This document shows, piece by piece, positions 43,812 through 51,744 of a DNA stretch of 64,000 nt. The position numbers and the translations under genes were made by a program. Numbering within the stretch: position 1 is the first letter of the stretch; each line of letters starts with the position of its first letter. The notes under the pieces are model-generated. The model was given only the letters and a program-made list of their open reading frames with translations. It was not told where the DNA came from and searched no databases. Source of the stretch: Yunchengibacter salinarum (GTDB taxonomy: Bacteria > Pseudomonadota > Alphaproteobacteria > Sphingomonadales > Kordiimonadaceae); the NCBI RefSeq assembly GCF_037658235.1, contig NZ_JBBJLN010000010.1, forward strand, positions 1 through 64,000, read 5' to 3'.

Positions 43812-44039
43812 ATGACACCGCGCCAAAGCCTGATCCATGTCGGCATCCATCGGCTGAACCGGCGGCACCTGGCGGGTCTGGCGCTATTGCTGATGCCATC
43901 CCTGATGGTGGACGACGCCCCCCGACCAGACGACCCGCAAAGCGGGATGCGCCACGAGCACACGGGACACAGGGTGCCCACCCCGGATTTCATACCCGGA
44001 ACGATCCCGCCCGATCCGCAAAAAAGGGGGCGCGCCTGA
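43812..44039 (+). CDS. Small possibly exported protein, function unknown
   Basis: A 75-residue protein with AAAGGA eight bases before the ATG. It has a basic start, a hydrophobic core LAGLALLLMPSLMV (residues 20-33) that could be a signal peptide or membrane anchor, and a Pro/His/Asp-rich tail. It follows the His-rich protein and its terminator and converges on nrdB. No family recognised. Confidence 0.45.
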   Translation: MTPRQSLIHVGIHRLNRRHLAGLALLLMPSLMVDDAPRPDDPQSGMRHEHTGHRVPTPDFIPGTIPPDPQKRGRA

Positions 44040-44069
44040 CGGCTTTGAAAGGGCGGGTACGCTGATGGC

Positions 44070-45029
44070 TTAGGCGAAGGCGTCTTCCCAGCTACCGCGC
44101 GTGGCCGCCTTGGAATATTCCGTGGCGCGGTTCTCGAAGAAATTGGTGTGTTCCACCGCATTGAGCATGGCATCCATCCAGCCAAGCGGGTTTTCATCGG
44201 CGCCATAGACCGGGTTCAGCCCCAGTTGCTGCATACGCCGGTCGGCGATATAGCGGATATAGCGCTTCACATCGTCCGCCGTCAGCCCTTCCACGGGCCC
44301 CATGCCGAAGGCGAGATCGATAAAGGCGTCCTCATGGCTCACAATGGTCTCGCACGCCTCCCGAAGGCGCCCTTTCAGGTCCGCATCCCAGATTTCCGGG
44401 TTTTCGGACACAAAGGTGCGGAACAGCTTGATCACCGAATTGCAGTGCAGGCTTTCATCGCGCACCGACCAGCTTATGATCTGGCCCATGCCCTTCATCT
44501 TGTTGAAGCGCGGGAAGTTGAGCAGCATGGCAAAGCTGGCGAACAGTTGCAGCCCTTCGGTAAAGGCACCGAACACCGCCAGAGTCAGCGCGATGGACTT
44601 GTTGTCCCCCACGCCGAACTGCTGCATGTAATCCACCTTGTCCGTCATTTCCTTGTATTCCATGAAGGCGGAATATTCGGCTTCCGGCATCCCGATGGTA
44701 TCCAGCAAATGGCTGTAGGCGGCGATATGGATGGTTTCCATATTGGAAAAGGCCGCCAGCATCATCTGCACCTCGGTGGGTTTGAACACCTGGGCATAAT
44801 GCTTCATGTAACAGTTGTTCACCTCGATATCGCTCTGGGTGAAAAAGCGGAAAATCTGGGTGAGCAGGGCGCGTTCTTCCGGCGTCAGTTTGTTGGACCA
44901 GTCCCGCACGTCCTCGGCCAGCGGCACTTCCTCTGGAAGCCAGTGAATGCGCTGCTGGGTCAGCCAGGCATCATAGGCCCAGGGATATTCAAACGGCTTA
45001 TAGGCCGTGCGTTCTTCCAGAAGTGACAT
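44070..45029 (-). CDS. nrdB: Ribonucleotide reductase class I beta subunit
   Basis: Small subunit holding the di-iron centre and radical that drive reduction of ribonucleotides. The 319 residues include the iron ligands D67 (FTQSDIEVN), E98 and H101 (NMETIHIAAYSH) and a later E/H pair in VRDESLHC. Tyr105 is in the radical position, seven residues after E98, so it looks like a tyrosyl-radical enzyme. It is shorter than E. coli NrdB (376) and has no N-terminal ATP-cone. It follows nrdA by 30 bases. The C-terminal tail provides the docking peptide for NrdA. Confidence 0.95.
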   Translation of the reverse strand: MSLLEERTAYKPFEYPWAYDAWLTQQRIHWLPEEVPLAEDVRDWSNKLTPEERALLTQIFRFFTQSDIEVNNCYMKHYAQVFKPTEVQMMLAAFSNMETIHIAAYSHLLDTIGMPEAEYSAFMEYKEMTDKVDYMQQFGVGDNKSIALTLAVFGAFTEGLQLFASFAMLLNFPRFNKMKGMGQIISWSVRDESLHCNSVIKLFRTFVSENPEIWDADLKGRLREACETIVSHEDAFIDLAFGMGPVEGLTADDVKRYIRYIADRRMQQLGLNPVYGADENPLGWMDAMLNAVEHTNFFENRATEYSKAATRGSWEDAFA

Positions 45030-45059
45030 CGGGTCCCTCTCTTGTCTTGGCGGTCCCGC

Positions 45060-46955
45060 CTATTGGCAGGCCAGGCATTCGTCATAATCGGTGCCGTCAT
45101 CGCCGGTGCGCGGCGCCGTATCGGCCAAAGGCAACTGGATACCGTCGGGGCTGGGCGGGCCGTCCCGCCGGTCTCCCGGCATGACGCCCTCTTCCTCGTC
45201 GTCCCGCTCATAAGACCCGGTGGCGACCACCTCGGCCCGCTGGATCGATTTGGACCGGCAATAATACAGGCTCTTCAGGCCCTTTTTCCAGGCCTGGAAA
45301 TGGATCTGATGCAGGTCCCGCTTGTGCACGTCCGCGGGCACGAACACGTTCACGCTCTGCGCCTGGCTGATATAGGGCGCCCGGTCGGCGGCCAGTTCCA
45401 CCACCCAGCGCTGATCCAGTTCGAAGGCGGTCTTGAACACGTCCTTCTCGTCGTCGGTCAGGAAATCCAGATGCTGCACGGACCCCTCATGGGTGGTGAT
45501 GGACGACCACACCTCCTCCGTGTTGCGGCCCTTTTCCTCCAGCAGGCGGGCCAGCGCGCGGGTCTTTACATTATAGTTCCCGGACAACGTCTTGTGATTG
45601 AAGCTGTTGGCCGCGATCGGCTCGATGCCGGGGCTGGCGCCGCCGCAAATGGTGGATATACTCGCCGTGGGGGCAATGGCGGTCTTGTTGGAAAAGCGTT
45701 CCATCATGCCATAGTCCGCCGCGTCCGGGCACGCGCCCCGTTCCTTCGCCAGCGCCGCGGAAGCGGCGTCCACACCCTTCTGGATATGGCTGAACATCTT
45801 GTGATTCCACGCCTTGGCCAGCGCGCTTTCAAAGGGCACCATCTGGTCCTGAAGGAAGCTGTGAAAGCCCATCACACCCAGCCCCACGGATCGTTCCCGC
45901 ATGGCGGAATAGCGGGCCTTGGCCATTTCATCCGGCGCCCGGTCGATAAAGTCCTGCAACACATTGTCCAGAAAGCGCATCACGTCGGGGATGAAATCCG
46001 GTACATCTTTCCAGGTCTTGAAATGCTCCAGATTGAGCGAGGACAGGCAGCACACCGCCGTGCGCTCATTGCCCAGATGGTCGATGCCCGTGGGCAGGGT
46101 GATTTCGCTGCACAGATTGGATGTCTTGACGGTCAGACCAGCGAGCTTGTGATGCTCCGGCATGGCGCGGTTCACCGTGTCCGAATAGATGATATAGGGC
46201 TCCCCCATCTCCACCCGCGCCGTAAGAATGCGAATCCACAATGAGCGGGCGGAAATCTGCTTGACCACATGGCCGTCCTTCGGGCTGATCAGCGCCCAGT
46301 CCTCGTCCGCTTCCACCGCGCGCATGAAAGCGTCGGACACCAGCACGCCATGGTGCAGATTGGGGGTCTTGCGGTTGGGGTCGCCGCCGGTGGGGCGGCG
46401 CAGTTCCACGAATTCCTCGATCTCTGGGTGATGCACCGGCAGATAGACCGCCGCCGAGCCGCGCCGCAGCGACCCCTGGCTGATGGCCAGGGTCAGGCTG
46501 TCCATCACGCGCACAAAGGGCACGATGCCGCTGGTCTTGCCAACGCCGCCCACCTGCTCCCCGATGGACCTGAGATTGCCCCAGTAACTGCCAATGCCCC
46601 CGCCCTTGGATGCCAGCCAGACATTTTCCGTCCACAGGTCCACAATGCTGGACAGCCGGTCCTGCGCCTCGTTCAGAAAGCAGGAAATGGGCAGCCCGCG
46701 ATTGGTGCCGCCATTGGACAGCACCGGCGTGGCGGGCATGAACCACAGGCGGGACATATAGTCATACAGGCGCTGGGCGTGGGCGGCGCTGTCGCCATAA
46801 GCGCTGGCCACCCGTGCGAACAGGTCCTGAAAGCTTTCCCCCGGCATCAGATAGCGGTCTTCCAGCGTGGCCTTGCCAAAATCGGTCAGGTGCGAATCGC
46901 GGCTGCGATCGATCTTGACCGCCTTGCCGTGTTCCACATGAGTCACCTCGAACAT
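45060..46955 (-). CDS. nrdA: Ribonucleotide reductase class I alpha subunit
   Basis: Catalytic subunit that makes deoxynucleoside diphosphates. Visible are the active-site cysteines in GLPISCFLN, TSNLCSEITLP and the C-terminal redox pair in YDECLACQ, and the loop GGIGSYWGNLRS. The 631-residue protein begins directly with the catalytic domain. The roughly 90-residue ATP-cone that switches E. coli NrdA off with dATP is absent, even allowing for the 17 codons of open frame upstream. The start at 46955 is favoured by GAGGAG ten bases before it. It forms an operon with nrdB. Confidence 0.95.
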   Translation of the reverse strand: MFEVTHVEHGKAVKIDRSRDSHLTDFGKATLEDRYLMPGESFQDLFARVASAYGDSAAHAQRLYDYMSRLWFMPATPVLSNGGTNRGLPISCFLNEAQDRLSSIVDLWTENVWLASKGGGIGSYWGNLRSIGEQVGGVGKTSGIVPFVRVMDSLTLAISQGSLRRGSAAVYLPVHHPEIEEFVELRRPTGGDPNRKTPNLHHGVLVSDAFMRAVEADEDWALISPKDGHVVKQISARSLWIRILTARVEMGEPYIIYSDTVNRAMPEHHKLAGLTVKTSNLCSEITLPTGIDHLGNERTAVCCLSSLNLEHFKTWKDVPDFIPDVMRFLDNVLQDFIDRAPDEMAKARYSAMRERSVGLGVMGFHSFLQDQMVPFESALAKAWNHKMFSHIQKGVDAASAALAKERGACPDAADYGMMERFSNKTAIAPTASISTICGGASPGIEPIAANSFNHKTLSGNYNVKTRALARLLEEKGRNTEEVWSSITTHEGSVQHLDFLTDDEKDVFKTAFELDQRWVVELAADRAPYISQAQSVNVFVPADVHKRDLHQIHFQAWKKGLKSLYYCRSKSIQRAEVVATGSYERDDEEEGVMPGDRRDGPPSPDGIQLPLADTAPRTGDDGTDYDECLACQ

Positions 46956-47218
46956 GCCGTCTCGCTCCTCGCTTGCGCGGGCCGCGGCCCGAATGCGCCG
47001 CCCCAATCCCGATCCTTACCGGCTCACCCGCATCTTCACGCCCGACAGACTCGGCGTTCCGCCCTTTTTATCATGACCGAACCATGAAAACAAAAAGAGT
47101 ACAAAACAAGATGCTATATTGTGAGACCCCACATGCCGCCCCTGGTCACCACCGGGCTTCTACCCCCGCCCCCGGTTCACGGCATCGAGACCAAAAGCCT
47201 ATGGGCCACGCCTCGACA

Positions 47219-47265
47219 CGTCAAGATATTGTGTGGAAAAAGGGTAAGCGCCACATATCTTGTGG
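47219..47265. promoter_or_regulatory. Possible NrdR-box pair
   Basis: Two sites end in TTGTG 31 bases apart. The first, CAAGATATTGTGT (47222-47234), and the second, CCACATATCTTGTGG (47251-47265), both resemble half of the NrdR consensus ACACWATATATWGNGT (about 11 and 9 of 15 positions). NrdR boxes normally occur as pairs spaced three helical turns apart, as here. Confidence 0.35.
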
Positions 47266-47282
47266 ACATCGCCGGGAAAGCC

Positions 47283-47308
47283 TGTGGATAAGGCGCATCT
47301 TATCCACA
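47283..47308. promoter_or_regulatory. Inverted pair of perfect DnaA boxes
   Basis: TGTGGATAA at 47283-47291 and TTATCCACA at 47300-47308 are exact consensus DnaA boxes in opposite orientation, eight bases apart. DnaA control of nrdAB is known in E. coli, linking dNTP supply to replication initiation. There is no AT-rich unwinding region or box array to suggest an origin. Confidence 0.65.
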
Positions 47309-47428
47309 AGCACCGCACAGCAACGGGACCGTTTCGCCAGCGATATGATGGAACTCAGCGCCGCTTTGAGCGCCGGAATCGGGGATGGAACCGCCGGGGC
47401 GCCACCGCCCGACCATGTCATGGCCCGC

Positions 47429-48388
47429 TCAGCCCAGCCCCTGATCCCCGATGGCCAGGAATTTTTCCCGGCGCGCCTGCCTGAGCGCGCGATCGTCCAG
47501 CCCGGCCAGGTCGCTCAGGCTTTCCTCGATGGCGTCGCCCAGCGCGTTCATGGCCCGCTCCGGGTCCCGGTGGGCGCCGCCCAGCGGCTCGTCCACCACC
47601 CGGTCGATCACGCCCAGCTTCTTGATGTCGCCCGCCGTGATCTTCAGCGCTTCCGCGGCATCCGCCGCACGCTCCCCGGTGCGCCACAGGATGGAGGCGC
47701 AGCCCTCCGGCGAGATCACCGAATAGATGGCGTGCTCCATCATCATCACCTTGTTGCCGCAGGCGATCGCCACCGCGCCGCCGGAGCCACCTTCGCCCAC
47801 AATGGTGGCCACGACGGGCACCGACAGGTCCAGCGTCTTGTCCGTGGCGCGGGCGATGGCTTCCGCCTGGCCGCGTTCCTCCGCGCCGATGCCGGGATAG
47901 GCGCCGGGGGTATCCACCAGGGTGATCACCGGCAGCTTGAACCGATCCGCCAGGCCCATCAGCCGCACAGCCTTGCGATAGCCCTCTGGCCGGGCCATGC
48001 CGAAATTATGGGCGATGCGGTCATGGGTGTCGGCGCCCTTTTCATGGCCGATCACCACACAGGCCTGGCCGCGAAAACGGGCAAATCCGCCCGTGACCGC
48101 CGCATCCTCGCCAAAGGCCCTGTCCCCGGCAAGGGGGGTGAAATCCTGAAACAGATGCCCCGCAATGTCGCGGAAATGGGGGCGTTCCGGGTGCCGGGCC
48201 ACCTGCATTTTCTGCGCCGGGGTCAGGTCGGCATAGGTTTCCCTGAGCATCCGGGTCAGCTTTTTCTCAAGCTGGCCCACTTCCGCGGTGATATCCACAT
48301 CGCCGCCATCGCCGGAAAGGCGCTTCAGATCACGGATCTTGCCTTCCAGTTCCGCGATGGGCTTTTCAAAGTCCAGAAAGGTTATCAT
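47429..48388 (-). CDS. accA: Acetyl-CoA carboxylase carboxyltransferase alpha subunit
   Basis: With AccD transfers the carboxyl group from biotin to acetyl-CoA, the first step of fatty-acid synthesis. At 319 residues it has the same length as the E. coli protein. Visible are the N-terminal helix MITFLDFEKPIAELEGKI, TLVDTPGAYPGIGAEERGQ, IVGEGGSGGAVAIACGNKV and SPEGCASILWR. The start at 48388 gives the family N-terminus and has GGGA upstream; 25 further open codons are not used. It lies upstream of nrdA and downstream of the acylase gene. Confidence 0.96.
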   Translation of the reverse strand: MITFLDFEKPIAELEGKIRDLKRLSGDGGDVDITAEVGQLEKKLTRMLRETYADLTPAQKMQVARHPERPHFRDIAGHLFQDFTPLAGDRAFGEDAAVTGGFARFRGQACVVIGHEKGADTHDRIAHNFGMARPEGYRKAVRLMGLADRFKLPVITLVDTPGAYPGIGAEERGQAEAIARATDKTLDLSVPVVATIVGEGGSGGAVAIACGNKVMMMEHAIYSVISPEGCASILWRTGERAADAAEALKITAGDIKKLGVIDRVVDEPLGGAHRDPERAMNALGDAIEESLSDLAGLDDRALRQARREKFLAIGDQGLG

Positions 48389-48621
48389 GCCGTTCCCGTT
48401 TATCCCCCGTTCCACCCGGTGGCCTCGCCCCGGATGGTGCGTGCTTGGCGCGTGCGGGTGCACCGGTCATCCGGCCCCCTTGCAGCGCACCGAAGTATAG
48501 AGCGCCATGATCGCCATGGCAAAACATGACCGTTTGATGTCAGCCCGATCGCGCCGCTGCAAGTGGAATCGACCAGAGCGGTTCGTCAAGACTATGTGTC
48601 AGCCCTTGCCCGCACGCTTTC

Positions 48622-50817
48622 CTAAAAAGCCTGCCGACTTTCCGCATGACGGTCCAGAACGGCGCGGCGCCATTTCACCATCCTTGTGCGCTCCTGCACG
48701 AACAGCCCCACCTGATCATCGAAATGGGGCGATTCGGGTCGGCTGGTGGCGGCGCCGAAATTGTGCACCGCGCGGGACAGCACCTGCCCGGTCTCATCCC
48801 AGTCCACGAACAGGATATAGCTGTCGCCCGCCTGCGCGGTGTACTGGCCGTCCGCATCCAGACCATCGGCATAAAGCGCGCGCGGCACATCCGGCCCGCC
48901 GCCGGTGGACCAGCTCTGATCACCGCGCCTGATGCGGACAATCTCGCCCCATGCCGGGTCCACCCGGCCATGATGGGCCAGCAGGGCGCTCACCGCGCCG
49001 TCAAAGGCGGCATGGAGCGCGTCGTCCGTCACCGCCCCGTCGCCATGAACAAAGGCATTCACCGTCAACACCGCAAGCGCGGCGGCGCGGCTGTCCTGCG
49101 TGACCCGGCGATCCCATGCCTGCAACAGATGTTGCGCCTGGCGCCGATCCGGGTCATCGGCCAGATGCTCCGGCAGGGGCCGATCCGCGACCCGCGCCAC
49201 CAGCCGGGCGACACGGCTGTCCGGCGCATAGGTCTTGTCATATTTCAGCGCCCGGAATTCATCCGCCGAAATCTGCGGCTCCCCGGTCATGCGGGTAAGG
49301 ATGCGCCGGGCCCGATTGGTGATGCCACGCTCAATGCCCAGATCGGGGGTATAATCCGCCGGGTCCGGCTGGAACGGGCCGTCTGTGGACAGAAAGGGAT
49401 CATTATTGGCGTTGAACACGAATCCTCTTGGCGGGTCGATGGTCATGGGCACCAGATCGAAGGGGTGGTAGCTGTCCCACACCAGGTCCGGGCTGTCGCC
49501 GGGCAAGACAGCCCGCCAGTCCACCGTCCGGCCGCCATGGCGCACGGGCCGGTCGGGCAGCTTGGCGTTATAGAAATGGGCAATATGGCCGTTGCGATCC
49601 GCATAGATGAAATTCAGGCTGGCAAACGCCTGAAGCTGGAAAGCCTGCTGAAAATCGAAAAAGCTGCGCGCCGTGTTGAGCCGCAACAGAAAATCCAGGT
49701 GGCGCACCTCGTTCCTGCCTACCCAGCGCACCGCATAAACGCCTGTCTCGGTGCGAAAGACCGGGCCGTGCACGCTTTCTTCCACCTTGCGCTGCACGGT
49801 CCAGCGCAGCGGCCCCCAAAGCTTCACGGTGATGGGCACGGAGCGCACGTCCAGCGGCACCCAGTGCCCGTCATGCAGATATTCCCGGTCATTGTCCGGG
49901 TTCATGGTCAGCTTGTAGATATCCACCAGGTCGGGCCGGTTCACCGTATTGGCCCAGCCCAGCGTGGGGCCATGGCCATGCAGAATCAGCGGCGCCCCCG
50001 GAAAGGTGCCGCCCACCATGTCGATGCCCTCGTCCGATTTCAGGCGGGCCTCGTACCAGGCCACCGGGCCGGTCAGCGGCTGATGGGAATTGATCAGCAG
50101 GCGCACATGGCCATCCGATGATTTCACCGGCGCCACCGCGATGCCCTGAGAGCCGAAAGGCGCATGGCGGGCCGCGGGCGCCAGAAAGGACCGGGCCGCC
50201 CGCGTGGGCGCGCCGTCCAGCCCCGGCCCGGCACGGGGCGGCTGTTCCGCCGCCTTGGCGCGCCCCTCGGCCACCGCAGCCACCACCTTGTCAAAGCCCC
50301 AGAAAAAGGGCGCCTTGAAGGTGAACCCGGCCACCACATCCCGCCCCGTGACCGGCAGCAACTGGCGGCTGATGCGGCCCGGCTGCTGGCTGGCGAAATA
50401 ATTGATGCCATCCGCATAAGCGCGGGCCAGCGCCCGCCCGCGCGGGCTGAGCGCGCTGTCATAACCCCGGCTGACGGCGCCCTGCACATCCATCCAGCCC
50501 ACCAGATAATCGGTTTTCGCCGCCTCAAGGCCCTTTTTCGCCGCCAGCCGCCCGCGCGAGGCCAGGATCACGTCCTCAATGGTTTCCACGTCATCCTGTG
50601 CATGGGCCAGTGCCAGCCCGAACACCACATCCTCGTCTCGCGGGCCATAGATATGCGGCACGCCGAAATCATCGCGGATGATCTCACCGTCATAGCGATC
50701 CGCAAGGGTCGCATAGCGCGCGGGGTCCGCCCCCGTGGGCAGTGTCACCCAGGCCCAGAACAGCACCAGCCCCGACACCAGCAGCGCACCGATCAGAAGC
50801 CGCCATACCCAGCGCAT
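48622..50817 (-). CDS. Penicillin acylase family Ntn-hydrolase
   Basis: A 731-residue amidohydrolase of the S45 family, which includes penicillin G acylase and acyl-homoserine lactone acylases. An N-terminal membrane segment (residues 8-25) is followed by the alpha part (IIRDDFGVPHIYGPRDEDVVFGLALAHAQDD). A linker leads to the predicted self-cleavage point before Ser223 in APFGSQGIAVAP, which would become the nucleophile of the beta chain, then LLINSHQPLTGPVAWYEA and FNANNDP. The substrate cannot be told; quorum-signal acyl amides are one possibility. The ATG shares one base with the xerD stop (TGATG), so the two are coupled. Confidence 0.88.
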   Translation of the reverse strand: MRWVWRLLIGALLVSGLVLFWAWVTLPTGADPARYATLADRYDGEIIRDDFGVPHIYGPRDEDVVFGLALAHAQDDVETIEDVILASRGRLAAKKGLEAAKTDYLVGWMDVQGAVSRGYDSALSPRGRALARAYADGINYFASQQPGRISRQLLPVTGRDVVAGFTFKAPFFWGFDKVVAAVAEGRAKAAEQPPRAGPGLDGAPTRAARSFLAPAARHAPFGSQGIAVAPVKSSDGHVRLLINSHQPLTGPVAWYEARLKSDEGIDMVGGTFPGAPLILHGHGPTLGWANTVNRPDLVDIYKLTMNPDNDREYLHDGHWVPLDVRSVPITVKLWGPLRWTVQRKVEESVHGPVFRTETGVYAVRWVGRNEVRHLDFLLRLNTARSFFDFQQAFQLQAFASLNFIYADRNGHIAHFYNAKLPDRPVRHGGRTVDWRAVLPGDSPDLVWDSYHPFDLVPMTIDPPRGFVFNANNDPFLSTDGPFQPDPADYTPDLGIERGITNRARRILTRMTGEPQISADEFRALKYDKTYAPDSRVARLVARVADRPLPEHLADDPDRRQAQHLLQAWDRRVTQDSRAAALAVLTVNAFVHGDGAVTDDALHAAFDGAVSALLAHHGRVDPAWGEIVRIRRGDQSWSTGGGPDVPRALYADGLDADGQYTAQAGDSYILFVDWDETGQVLSRAVHNFGAATSRPESPHFDDQVGLFVQERTRMVKWRRAVLDRHAESRQAF

Positions 50818-51734
50818 CAGTCGCCCTCCGTCGTATCGGAACCGGCCAGCGGATGATGCTGCTGAACCAGTTCCCGCAGCCGGGCATCCAGCACATGGGT
50901 ATAGATCTGGGTGGTGGAAATGGCGGCATGGCCCAACAGGCTTTGCAGGCTGCGCAGGTCCGCCCCGCCGGCCAGCAGATGCGTGGCAAAGGCATGGCGC
51001 AGGCTGTGCGGGCTGACCCCTTCCGGGTCCACCCCGGCGCGCACCGCCAGTTCCGTGACCAACTGCCCCACCCGGCGCCGGGTCAGATGCCCGCTGGCCC
51101 CGCGCGACGGGAACAGAAAGGGGCTCGCCCGGTCGCTGACATCCAGATACGCCTTGACGGCCCGGCGCGCCGGGTCCGCCACCGGCACCTGCCGATCCTT
51201 GCCGCCCTTGCCGGTAACAAACAGAATCGGCTTGTCCGGGTGCCACGCCTTGCGCGGCAGGCCCACCGCCTCGCTCACACGCAGGCCGGTGGCATACAGC
51301 AGTTCCATCAGGGCATGAAGCCTGAGCGCGGCCACGGACCCGTCGGTTTCGGCCTCGGCCTTGGCGGTGTCCAGCAGCCGGTCCACGTCCTGCTCGCTCA
51401 GGCCGTCGGGCAGGCTGCGGGGTTGGCGCGGCCCGTCCAGCCGGGCGGCTGGATTGTCACTGCGCCAGCCTTCGGAAAACAGGAACAGGAAAAACTGGCG
51501 CGCGGCGGACAGCTTGCGCGCCACCGTGGCGGGGCGCAGCCCCTGCCCGTGCAGGTCCGCCAGATAAGCGCGCAGGGCTTCCCTGTCCGCCGTCAGCGGG
51601 TCGCCGCCCCCGGCGGCCAGATGGTCCATCAGGGCGGTGATGTCGCGGGCATAGGCGCTAAGGCTGCGCGGCGCCGCGCCCCGCTCCGCCGCCATCATTT
51701 CCAGAAAGGCATCCAGCAGGTGATCGTGCCCCAT
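50817..51734 (-). CDS. xerD: Site-specific tyrosine recombinase XerD
   Basis: Resolves chromosome dimers at dif with XerC and FtsK. The 305-residue protein has the N-terminal SAM-like DNA-binding domain and the catalytic residues R152 (ATGLRVSEAV), K176 (GKGGKD), H243 and R246 (HSLRH), H269 (LLGHAAIST) and Y278 (QIYTHV). XerC and XerD are hard to separate by eye. The setting near accA, aroK and aroB is that of xerD in other alphaproteobacteria. The start is ten bases after the preceding gene. Confidence 0.88.
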   Translation of the reverse strand: MGHDHLLDAFLEMMAAERGAAPRSLSAYARDITALMDHLAAGGGDPLTADREALRAYLADLHGQGLRPATVARKLSAARQFFLFLFSEGWRSDNPAARLDGPRQPRSLPDGLSEQDVDRLLDTAKAEAETDGSVAALRLHALMELLYATGLRVSEAVGLPRKAWHPDKPILFVTGKGGKDRQVPVADPARRAVKAYLDVSDRASPFLFPSRGASGHLTRRRVGQLVTELAVRAGVDPEGVSPHSLRHAFATHLLAGGADLRSLQSLLGHAAISTTQIYTHVLDARLRELVQQHHPLAGSDTTEGD

Positions 51735-51744
51735 GGGCGCCCCC

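Larger units (their letters stand above)
46956..47428. promoter_or_regulatory. nrdAB upstream control region
   Basis: 473 bases between nrdA and accA, both on the minus strand. Contains two perfect DnaA boxes, possible NrdR boxes and short AT-rich runs, which suggests dense regulation of nrdAB. No terminator for accA with a clear T run was found. Confidence 0.55.

Noticed and set aside
47109..47124. Third NrdR-like box (GATGCTATATTGTGA)
   Set aside because: Matches only half of the consensus and is 110 bases from the other pair, without a partner at 31 bases.
47283..47308. Replication origin based on DnaA boxes
   Set aside because: Only two perfect boxes, no AT-rich unwinding element, and no dnaA, dnaN or parAB nearby.
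50818..51246. Extension of the acylase upstream of 50817
   Set aside because: This stretch is the xerD gene read in another frame; MRWVWRLL at 50817 begins a normal membrane anchor.
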